Assembly (NCBI RefSeq): GCF_000003605.2
Contig: NW_003112467.1
Coordinates: forward strand, 2,578 to 19,323
Direction: 5' to 3'
Source of the DNA: Saccoglossus kowalevskii
Lineage: Eukaryota > Hemichordata > Enteropneusta > Harrimaniidae
Length of the DNA stretch: 16,746 nucleotides
Every line of letters starts with the position of its first letter. Positions within the stretch are counted from its first letter, which is position 1. The position numbers were made by a program, and so were the translations under genes. Below are positions 9,230-16,746 of the stretch, piece after piece. The notes under the pieces were generated by a model. The model had not been told where the DNA came from, made no database searches, and saw nothing but the letters and a program-made list of their open reading frames with translations.

Positions 9230-12200
9230 GTATTGTTCGATCTATTTGCTATGTTCTTATATACAGTAGTCGCTTTCATCGACCTTCAACTGGAAGGGTC
9301 TTCCATTGACACCGAGTACTGTTCTATCACACAAATAATAATAACAACACCTTCGTAGACCGATCATCGTGTCTCAATGTCATTGTCAATACAACTGTAC
9401 ACGATCGTGTCTGTTCAATATGAAATACGTGAACCGGTCGATTCTCAACGTTCTCAAAGTAACCTGCACGTCGTCAGTGAACACAATCTCTGAGTAACAC
9501 TTAGTCGATCATGTGTACAAATGTAGGTGTTGCTAGTGAATTGCGAGTTTTCTAATCCGCATCTGAAACATTAGCATGATTCTCATAATTTATTTCACTG
9601 GTCGATCTCATGTTTAGTAGACTGGCATTGAAACATACTGTAGAGCTTAGGGCAAGTCTCACAAGTATTGGGGTAGCAATTCAACAAACTTTCTCACTAA
9701 TTCTCCGACAACTTTTGTTTTGACCATGCAGATTTGGTCCACTCAAAACAATTTTTCCTACTATTCAGTCATGTAGAACCCAATAAACTTATTAAAAGAT
9801 TTTTTGTTAACAAATTTAATACTACATGCAAATGTTACAGAATGAAAGGTAATTATTGAAATAGTAGATTTATTTGACAATCAGCATTTACAGTCACCAA
9901 TGATTTTGTTGACAAAACATTACCTTTCCCAGAGTGCAAACAACCGCAAAAGTTTACCAGTGTTCAGTCGAACCGGTGGACAGAAAACATTATTCCTGGA
10001 GTATTCACGCAAGATACCCACCTAAAATGGAACCCTTTAAGCCACAATATAATTATAAAAATCATGGATCAATGGTCATTGAATTTACCAGTAGTAAACT
10101 TTGTGATCATTTTTATTGATGACATCGGTAGAAGGCATCATTTTAGTTGATTGGTGATCTTGGTGAATGGTGGTGTTGGTGACTTGTTTCTGAATGATGA
10201 TGTCACAAAGTGGACTGTGGAAGGGGATATAGGATTGGTTGACTGAACCAATCAGAGGGGATCTTGTTGAAATCTTGTTATATTGTCTGTTTAGATATAT
10301 GTAGCGATAATTAAAATAAGACAAAATAAGATGATCTATGTCATATAACTAAAACAAATACAAAATAACAACAAAATTAAACGATTACAAAATAATAAAA
10401 AAATAAAAAAAAAAATAAAAATATATTCTGTACAATACATTTTTAATCAGATTGGTGTAACTGCAATGATTATTTAAAAACTGTAATTGAAACTTCACTT
10501 CTGTATTGCATTTTGCAATCCTATTTGGCCCTGGAAAAAGATGTGGAACAACCACACTAATACCATATTCAAGACATGTTAGCAGTTACACATGTAGATG
10601 TGACACCCCACTTCATTGTCAAGCTGAACAGGACTACAGTCATTCCAGCAATGAAAATAAACAGATTGCTGTTATAAACTAAAACTAAAAATCATTTCTA
10701 GAAATCCTAATTAGTGAATCTGTGAAAAAAAGATTGTCTTTAGTTATTGTAAAGTGTGTAATATGTGAGCTTTTGTTTTGGAATGCAACAAAAATCTTGC
10801 TCTTTTCTGCTTATGCAATGAAACATTTCTGTTCTGTGACTCTATTGGTTAGAAGGAAAGACTTTGTTTTATATCCCTCACTAAACACCTTCTTAAGTCC
10901 CCCTAATTTTATTATATATGTTTCTCTTGAGCAAACATATAGTTAATTTTTTGGTTAGAACTATGTTTGATTGACATGCACAAAATGGGATCACTTTTAA
11001 ATAATCAAAGATTGTTAGAGTTCTCTTCATCACATACACATGTATCAACCTCCATGTTTATTAAAATTTATTGAAATTGAAGTCCAATTACCCATAGTAT
11101 TCTTTGATGAAATTTGTATTGTGGCAGGCATAGCAAACATTTTTTCTCAACGATTACACGCCCCTGACGGTAGGCGAGTATATTTTACAGTTCTTAAATG
11201 ATTTTCATCACATACACATGTATCAACCTCCATGTTTATTAAAGCTAAATATCCTTATCTTATAAATCCTTGATTGAATTTTCAACTAGGCGTAAATCTA
11301 GATGAGAAGACTGCCTCCAATTATTCAAACGTGGCATCACTGAGTAAAGATGAAGAAATCACAGCAATATGTTGGGCCAATGAACAACAAACACAGGTAA
11401 AGTCTATAGTCTACTGATTGTAATTTTTTTAATTTTACTGACATGCTTGATTACTAAAAACCATGTACTTTGGGTCTAAATATTATTACAAGATTACATC
11501 CCAGAATTTCAGGATTCGTGTTACATGTCGACAATGATTTAATTCTCTTTTAATAATTGTATAATATGCATAATATGATTCTTTTATTATTATAGGTTTG
11601 CATTGGTCAGAGGAATCATATAGTGAAAACTTTTGATGTTGAACTTGGTGACTATATAAGGGAAAATGACTGTACAGGAGGAGAAGGAACATTCCAAGGA
11701 ATTGCTAATGTTGATAACCATCTCATTACATGTACACAGTCGGGATTATTAAAAATATGGAAAGAAGAACCAGAGGAATGTGTGAGTAGAGAAAACTCTT
11801 ACTATTATAGTAAATAATGATTGTTGTTGACCTGAAAAACAGGCTTGAAGTGCAACCGAAATTTATATTAAATAGTACATGCATGTTGCAAATGAATTTG
11901 ACTGATGATTTTGTCATTTCTGAATTAGATCTATTGTATAAACAGAAAACAAATAAACCGTTTTAATTTTTTTGCTATAAGGCCAGACTTTTATCATCCC
12001 TTGTTTCTCGAACCTGCCGAATGAACAGGAACCCAAAATGAAATAAAAATAAAATTTTATTTCAGCGTAATTTCTCACTTGTAAGTGCAAAAAATAAACC
12101 CAAGTTGCATTTTCGTATTTTCGTGAGAGTATCATGATCAAAGAACCGAAGTCTCGCGCAGATAAGAAACAAGGTTATACATGGAATAAAATTGTATTTC

Positions 12201-15200
12201 ATTTCTTCTCTCCGATCAATAATCTCACTTACAATTCTTTGAAAATCACACAAATCTAATGGAAAAAAAGAATTTTATTTTTTTTCCGCCCTCCTCAAAA
12301 AAATTGCCTTATAAAAACTCGAGAAACAAGGAATAAAAAAAGTCTGGCCTAAACAACATTTTTTTTAGTCTTTCATTACCAGTGAAAGTTTAGAAATGGA
12401 TCAATTCACCAACCATGATTCTATTTTTTTTTTTATTTTAGACTGAAATTGATGTTGGTAAGGACATTAGCAGGATGAGAATCAATCCAGAAAATAAAAA
12501 TCTTGTTTCTACAGGTGGAAAAGAAAATGACCTGAAAATATGGGATTTGGAAAATTCTAAAGTTCCAGTTTTCAAAGCTAAAAATGTAAGTTTGAGTTTT
12601 TAAAATGTCTTTTATTTCAGTGACTTGGATTGATTGTTTGAAAGGCTATCTTATTAAATATTTTATTTTTTTGGTAGGTTCGGAATGATTTTCTTGATCT
12701 TCGAGTACCTGTCTGGGTGTGTGATATGCAGTTTATTCCGGGTAGCTCTAAAATTGTGTCTTGTTCACGACATCACTGTGTAAGTATGTTTCTAGCACTT
12801 TCACATGTATCTTACTTTCCTCAAACAGATCTAGTAGCTGATCTGCACAAAATACAAACGCCTTCAAATAATGTTATGAATTTCATTTGCAGATTTGTTA
12901 AGTTAAATATTTTTTTTGGTATTAATTGTACATTAGGTGAGAGTATATGATCCAAGCACACCACAAAGAAGACCAGTTTTAAATATAGAATTTGATGAGT
13001 ACCCTGTGATGGCTTTGTCATTAATTCCGAACACAAAGTAAGTTATTTATTTAGAATTATTCACATTCCAATTGCTTGGTAATTCATCCATTCAGGCAAT
13101 AGTTGTTAGCCATGCAATATACAATTAATACAGAATGGAAGTATTTGTGCTAGAACTGCTTTGTACATCATATTTTGTTTGACATTTTAAGATTTGTAGA
13201 TTTTTCTGTCTTGTTTCTATCCGTTTCAATGGTCACAGTGGTAATACATTTCATTGGGTGTATTACCATAACAATTATTCTAAATCAGTTTGAGAGTATT
13301 TTTTTTATTTGGGCTGTTCAATAATAGCATACATTTCTGACATAAAAATGAAAATCATCATATACCGGATTCTGCCGTAAATTCACCCATCCATTATTTG
13401 GGGTTCAAATTTTCAAAAAATTGTCATCAAATATTGTTAGGGGGCTACATTTTCATTGAAAAATCCACCTACGCCGATTTTTAACACCGGCAGTTGGACC
13501 ACCCAAAACAAAAGAAACTATTGCAGAAGCTAATCTAAAATTGTATACACTTTTTCTAGCTGGATTAAAAAGTAGAGTGCGCATCTTTCTCCAAAAAAAT
13601 CACCATAACGAACCTCGAGCGCCAAATACAATTATTTTGTTTCATTTTATTAGCAACGAAAGTATTTTATAAATAAAAGAAGTTTCAAATAACAACGAGC
13701 ACAACTGCATTGCTTAGTAGCAAATGTTCGTGGTAGCACAATCTGGTCATGCTGCGTTTTACAATTGTTGATTATTACCTAGTAATGATTATAATAATGT
13801 GCAAAAAATAAATTCGTTGAATTGTTATAAAATGCAAATATTTCATATATTTCAACTTATTTCATCGTAAGCGAATGATTCTGATCGTATTTTCAACGCT
13901 TGATGCTGTAGAAATGAATATCCGCCATGTTTGACCTGAGATGGTGTTCTTTGACTTGACAGTTCAAATAGATAATTAACCAATGAAAACGATAGATAAT
14001 ACCAACGTATTCAAATTACCATAGCACATTTAAATATGTTAATTTATTGAATTCAGCACGAAAAAGATTTGACGATGTTGTTGTGCGATCTTTTGGCTTG
14101 GATTTTGATGGGAAAGCGGCATAATTTGTTTTTAAATAAACAAATTATTTGTTTTCAAAAGATAAACTGAGCATTTGCTGAGTAATTTTACATTATTTAC
14201 AGCGATAACAGCTCATTGTCGAAATGAAGCTAACCCATTCACGCTAGTTGCAATAACATCAATACTCTTGAATAGGCGTCAATGACTATGGTGAAACTTT
14301 CAGGCATCCGAAAAGATTAAAATAACACCTTAAAAAACTGCCGAAAAATCGCCCTGGGCGGTTTCTTGGTCCCATTTTATTTTTTTAAAAACCCAAACTG
14401 CCGTTTAATGGCCCTGGGCGAATTTACGGCAGAATCCGGTACATACATTTCATTATTTATTCTATGATGTAGGGAATCAGGGTGAGTGCATTGTGTAACT
14501 TATTAACTTATGGGGCTTTGTAAACTACTTATTGTATATACCCCAGTAAGTAAGCAAGTAAGTAAGTAAGTAATTACTTATTGTATATATGTACTTACAT
14601 GTACTTGTAATCTATTTCAGTTATGTGATTGTTGGTAATAGTCAAGGCAGGATGGGTAAGATTGATTTACGTAAAGGTCTTGTGCATAAAATATTCAAAG
14701 GTTTTGCTGGTAGCATACGTGATATTGAATGTCATCAGACTGAACCATTGGTTGCATCATGTGGATTAGACAGACATCTCAGAATTCATAATGTTCACAC
14801 AAGTGTGTTAGAACACAAGGTAAGTTGTATAAAACTTTTCATCATCTTCCCATACACTAGATAAATAAATGAAATAAAGCATCTGAAAATGTGGTTTGTG
14901 GTGCTAAGCAAATTTGACCGCTGTCAATCTGGTGTGTAGTTTTGAGCACATATTCGTAAAATACTCATACCATGTGAAAACTTTAGTCTGACAGTTTGAC
15001 ACAAAGCTCTTAATGGTGTAATGGATGTGAAAACAATAAAAATATTTGCAAAACCTTTAAAAGTTTACAGTCCAGTTTATATTTCATACCAAAGTATATA
15101 TAAATAATCAAGACTGTTGGTAGAATCAAATAGAGTGAAGTTTTTTTGTGTTTACGTGTCTAGCTGGTGAGTTTTGAGTGATGTTTTGTTGCTTTCACAA

Positions 15201-16677
15201 TCCCGTAGCACTACAAAAAACACAAGACAGAATTCTTGAATTGAATTTGTTTTACATAAAGTATGGTAGCCAATTTTTAGATATATTTGCTTTCACTGTT
15301 CATGTTCATAAATATGTCACTAAATGAGCATTTCCGGAGTTCCATAAAACATATTATTCAAAATTTGAGATTATCTTTTAAAAAAGAAATTTGGCAACTA
15401 ATGTTGGTCAGCTATTTTTTAGATAAACAGTTTGAAAACAATATGATCCACTGTTTGCAAGTTTAAAACTGTGCATCTCAAACAGTAGAGCTGCATGTAA
15501 ACCAATTCATCATTTCTCACCTTATGATCAATTAATTATCAATCACTAAGTTAAATTCTAGCTTAGCAACTGATCAAAGACTTAGCACAGATGGATCTGA
15601 AAGTAACAGAAATTGAACACAAATGGACTATGTTGTGCAATAACTTGTTGTTTTCTTGAAATAGGTTTACCTTAAATCCAGACTTAATTGTTTGCTGTTT
15701 TCAAGCAAAGATCTTTGTCGGGTAGGTATTATAATTACTAGTAGTACATTGCATGCTGAAGGTCTTCACAGGGAAACTTTAAATGTATTTTGGAGTGACT
15801 ATTGTTATTAGCTCATATTTCATGTTTGTCATTGACATTGTACTAGAATTAAGACTTTGAGAAGCTCTAATTCAATTGTTGTACTCCACAGTTGATGCAG
15901 GGCTAATGGAATGAATGTTCAGTGTCAACATTTCTTTACTTCTGATATTGACATCATCACATGTATTTCTCTCAGAATGTTCATATGGCATGGATATCTA
16001 CATTTTTATATATTTGATATTGACATCATCACATGTATTTCTCTCAGAATTTTCATATGGCATGGATATCTACATTTTTATATATTTGATATTGACATCA
16101 TCACATGTATTTCTCTCAGAATGTTCATATGGCATGGATATCTACATTTTTATATATTTGATATTGACATCATCACATGTACTGCTTTCACAGATTTGTT
16201 TATATGGCGTTATTTACATTTCTATAATTTTAAAATTGTCTTCACATGTACTGCTCATGGATTTGTTCATGTGTCATTGTTATCTGCATTTCTATATTTT
16301 TGTTCTTGACATCACCACATGTACTGCTCACATATTTGTTTATATGATGTTAGCTACGTTTCTATACGTTTGATATTTTCATCACATGTACTGCTCTCAC
16401 AGATTTATTCATATGAAATGATATCTGCAGTTCTGTACTTTTGATGAATTATGTTATTTTCCATGTTAACAAGATTGAAATCAAACAATATTGCTCTAAC
16501 TGATATTATTTGCATATTGATTTGTAGATGGAAGAAACAGAAGACACAAATAAAAAAAGAAAAGCAGAATCAGGAGATAATTCATGTAGTGAAGATGACG
16601 ATATATGGAATAAGATGGATGTAATCAGTGATAAAACACAGATCAAAGACAAAGATAAAAGGAAAAGAGTTTCTTGA
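9175..16677 (+). CDS. WDR74: WDR74 orthologue, nine coding exons, 366 aa
   Basis: WDR74 (yeast Nsa1) is a nucleolar WD40 protein of pre-60S ribosomal particles. It assists large-subunit maturation and is released by the AAA ATPase NVL (yeast Rix7). Exons join as 9175-9229, 11290-11396, 11596-11781, 12442-12585, 12678-12779, 12937-13037, 14621-14819, 15665-15721 and 16528-16677, 1101 nt with stop, all bounded by GT-AG. Seen in the translation: NNVWIGAETGILKG at the N-terminus, GGEGTF in blade 2, GGKENDLKIWDL (about 141-152), VRNDFLDLRVPVW (from 165), YDPSTPQRRPVL (about 202-213), CGLDRHLRIHN, then VYLKSRLNCLL (299 on). These are signature blocks of the family. The tail holds KKRK (326-329) and a basic C-terminus, probable nuclear/nucleolar targeting. 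At 366 residues it is close to the roughly 385 of human. Introns 1 and 6 are phases 1 and 2; the others are phase 0. No defect seen. Confidence 0.96.
9230..11025 (+). other. WDR74 intron 1, main part
   Basis: The intron runs 9230-11289 (2,060 nt). This part has no recognisable coding sequence. It holds a 12-base palindrome ACACGATCGTGT (9399-9410), a hairpin GATTGGTT/AACCAATC (10233-10253) carrying CCAAT on both arms, and an A-rich stretch (about 10350-10430) that could be the tail of an old retroposon or simple sequence. Short open frames here (61-79 residues) have no domains. Confidence 0.6.
11026..11065 (+). repeat. 40-bp direct repeat, left copy
   Basis: Runs from TTCATCACATACACATG to CCATGTTTATTAAA and is identical over all 40 bases to 11204-11243. 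The two copies bracket the intronic copy of the promoter segment. Confidence 0.97.
11071..11190 (+). repeat. Intronic copy (B) of the WDR74 promoter-proximal segment
   Basis: This matches 9056-9136 in the same orientation, except for 39 additional bases (11106-11144) and two substitutions. Weak similarity continues a few bases to each side, so nearly all of 11066-11203, between the two 40-bp direct repeats, may derive from the promoter region or from the same repeat family. It lies about 100 bases upstream of exon 2. Its end TATTTTACAG resembles a 3' splice site, but the true acceptor is at 11288-11289. Confidence 0.9.
11204..11243 (+). repeat. 40-bp direct repeat, right copy
   Basis: An exact copy of 11026-11065, 138 bases downstream of it. 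It ends 46 bases before exon 2. Confidence 0.97.
11290..11396 (+). CDS. WDR74: WDR74 exon 2 (aa 19-54)
   Basis: Completes the split glycine codon and reads GVNLDEKTASNY, then EEITAICWANEQQTQ, the first propeller blade. Acceptor CAACTAG; donor GTAAAG, phase 0. Confidence 0.93.
11596..11781 (+). CDS. WDR74: WDR74 exon 3 (aa 55-116)
   Basis: Reads VCIGQRNHIVKTFDVELGDY, the GGEGTF block, HLITCTQSGLLKIWKEE. Acceptor TTATTATAG, donor GTGAGT, phase 0. Reading through the donor only reaches a stop, so the splice is needed. Confidence 0.95.
11978..12352. mobile_element. 369-bp Harbinger-like MITE in intron 3
   Basis: The element 11981-12349 starts with GGCCAGACTTTT and ends with the inverse AAAAAGTCTGGCC. 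The inverted repeats cover 31-32 bases with about three mismatches and include CCTTGTTTCTCGA / TCGAGAAACAAGG. TAA flanks both sides (11978-11980 and 12350-12352), which matches the TWA target preference of PIF/Harbinger transposases, and the GG start fits too. The interior is AT-rich, non-coding, and shows weak internal inversions (CACTTGTAAGTG against CTCACTTACAA). It occupies over half of intron 3. The superfamily assignment is inferred from ends and duplication only. Confidence 0.82.
12442..12585 (+). CDS. WDR74: WDR74 exon 4 (aa 117-164)
   Basis: Reads TEIDVGKDISRMRINP, then GGKENDLKIWDLEN, the clearest WD repeat of the protein, and VPVFKAKN. Acceptor follows a long T tract; donor GTAAGT, phase 0. 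Confidence 0.95.
12678..12779 (+). CDS. WDR74: WDR74 exon 5 (aa 165-198)
   Basis: Starts VRNDFLDLRVPVW, the most conserved stretch of the family, then MQFIPGSSKIVSCSRHHC. Introns on both sides are short (92 and 157 nt). Donor GTAAGT, phase 0. Confidence 0.95.
12937..13037 (+). CDS. WDR74: WDR74 exon 6 (aa 199-231 and part of 232)
   Basis: Reads VRVYDPSTPQRRPVL, then EYPVMALSLIPNT. Ends two bases into an asparagine codon (phase 2). Donor GTAAGT. Confidence 0.94.
13363..14441. mobile_element. 1.08-kb TIR element in intron 6, non-autonomous
   Basis: TACCGGATTCTGCCGTAAATTC (13363-13384) is the exact inverse of 14420-14441. The similarity fades inward over about 20 more bases. If the ends are CCGG, TA flanks each side, as in Tc1/mariner-type insertions. 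Near the right end, ACTGCCG...GCCCTGGGCG occurs twice with an exact 60-base spacing (14338 and 14398 starts), and a relative of it appears inverted near the left end (CGATTTTTAACACCGGCAGTT). Such subterminal repeats are common transposase-binding arrangements. The interior is AT-rich and without a coding frame. A CATACATTTC word outside both ends (13328-13337, 14442-14451) does not abut the left end and may be chance. The superfamily is uncertain. Confidence 0.8.
14545..14573. repeat. (TAAG)n microsatellite between 15-bp direct repeats
   Basis: About seven AAGT/TAAG units with one substitution. TACTTATTGTATATA stands just before (14526-14540) and just after (14575-14589). The pair lies 31 bases upstream of exon 7. 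Confidence 0.9.
14621..14819 (+). CDS. WDR74: WDR74 exon 7 (aa 232-298)
   Basis: Completes the asparagine, then reads YVIVGNSQGRMGKIDLRKG, FKGFAGSIRDIECHQTEP and SCGLDRHLRIHNVHTSVLEHK, the last propeller blades. Acceptor CTATTTCAG, donor GTAAGT, phase 0. Confidence 0.96.
14820..15664 (+). other. WDR74 intron 7, nothing recognised
   Basis: 845 nt of AT-rich sequence. No repeat ends, RNA gene or coding frame was recognised. Confidence 0.6.
15665..15721 (+). CDS. WDR74: WDR74 exon 8 (aa 299-317)
   Basis: A 57-base exon reading VYLKSRLNCLLFSSKDLCR, the conserved closing strand of the propeller. Acceptor AAATAG, donor GTAGGT, phase 0. It is not bounded by an ATG, so it was found by family similarity. 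Confidence 0.94.
15944..16445. repeat. 72-bp minisatellite in intron 8, about 7 units
   Basis: Three 72-base units (15944, 16016, 16088) are almost identical: the first and third match exactly, and the second differs at one base. Four diverged units follow, starting near 16160, 16232, 16302 and 16372, with lengths of 70-72. The unit starts GATATTGACATCATCACATG and contains CATATGGCATGGATATC. Because 72 is a multiple of three, two forward frames stay open for 132 and 152 codons with a 24-residue repeat. This is a by-product of the period, as the array lies wholly inside intron 8. Confidence 0.95.
16528..16677 (+). CDS. WDR74: WDR74 exon 9 (aa 318-366, stop)
   Basis: Encodes the charged, probably disordered tail: MEETEDTNKKRKAE, an acidic DDDIWNKMD block that parallels the (D/E)-x-L/I-W motif before the tail in vertebrate WDR74, and a basic KDKDKRKRVS end. 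The basic clusters are likely nuclear/nucleolar localisation signals. Acceptor TTTGTAG; stop TGA at 16675-16677. Confidence 0.92.
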   Translation: MEETEDTNKKRKAESGDNSCSEDDDIWNKMDVISDKTQIKDKDKRKRVS

Positions 16678-16746
16678 GATTTCTATTTATACAATAACCA
16701 TTCAAAGCTCAATTAAATCAATAAACCATGAATTTGTGTATTGTCT
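16678..16746 (+). terminator. WDR74: WDR74 3' UTR with AATAAA polyadenylation signal
   Basis: A short 3' UTR. The canonical AATAAA is at 16720-16725, 43 bases after the stop. Cleavage would be expected 10-30 bases further on, at about the window edge. Confidence 0.85.

Noticed and set aside
9934-10119. 61-residue open frame in intron 1
   Set aside because: No recognisable similarity to known proteins, and it lies within the intron of a gene on the same strand.
13328-14451. CATACATTTC as a 10-bp target duplication of the 1.08-kb element
   Set aside because: The left copy lies 25 bases outside the inverted end, so it does not abut; TA at the ends is the simpler reading.
15911-16373. 132- and 152-residue repeat-rich proteins
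   Set aside because: They are overlapping frames of a 72-base minisatellite inside intron 8; openness follows from the period being a multiple of three.

Overview
This is an AT-rich animal nuclear sequence. It holds one intact spliced gene, a nine-exon WDR74 orthologue on the + strand (9175-16677), and many repeats and small transposable elements. GT-AG introns, an AATAAA polyadenylation signal, a decayed L1/Tx1-type LINE, a tRNA-derived SINE, several short inverted-repeat elements and two minisatellites all indicate a metazoan. The repeat style (ACATGT-rich satellites, TAGCGA-rich inverted-repeat elements) suggests a marine mollusc, most likely a bivalve. That taxon is inferred, not proven.

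Left part (1-9055). A 40-bp minisatellite fills 61-1527 with 36 full units and no net length change. A small inverted-repeat DNA element follows (1781-3491), split by a 5'-truncated, frameshifted LINE (about 1878-3399) flanked by a GTCATT target duplication. From 3.5 to 9.0 kb there is no convincing gene. That stretch holds an (AT)n microsatellite, a 42-residue open frame with tyrosine-motif-like spacing (5229-5357), a minus-strand tRNA-derived SINE (about 6131-6332), a 74-bp inverted-repeat element with a perfect 9-bp target duplication (6944-7035), and a GC-richer segment with a consensus CRE (about 7142-7480).

Right part (9056-16746). WDR74 (yeast Nsa1) is a WD40 protein of the nucleolar pre-60S ribosome assembly pathway. 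The nine exons join in frame to give 366 residues: an N-terminal propeller and a lysine-rich C-terminal tail. Its introns hold most of the remaining structure. Intron 1 carries a second copy of the segment just upstream of the start codon, between two identical 40-bp direct repeats. Intron 3 holds a 369-bp Harbinger-like MITE with TAA duplications. Intron 6 holds a 1.08-kb inverted-repeat element and a TAAG microsatellite. Intron 8 holds a 72-bp minisatellite that shares an ordered set of motifs with the 40-bp array 15 kb away. The gene ends at an AATAAA about 20 bp before the window edge.

I found no new multi-gene system. The most notable observations are the promoter-segment duplication inside 40-bp direct repeats, the nested LINE-in-MITE, the 74-bp element, and the possible kinship of the two minisatellites.
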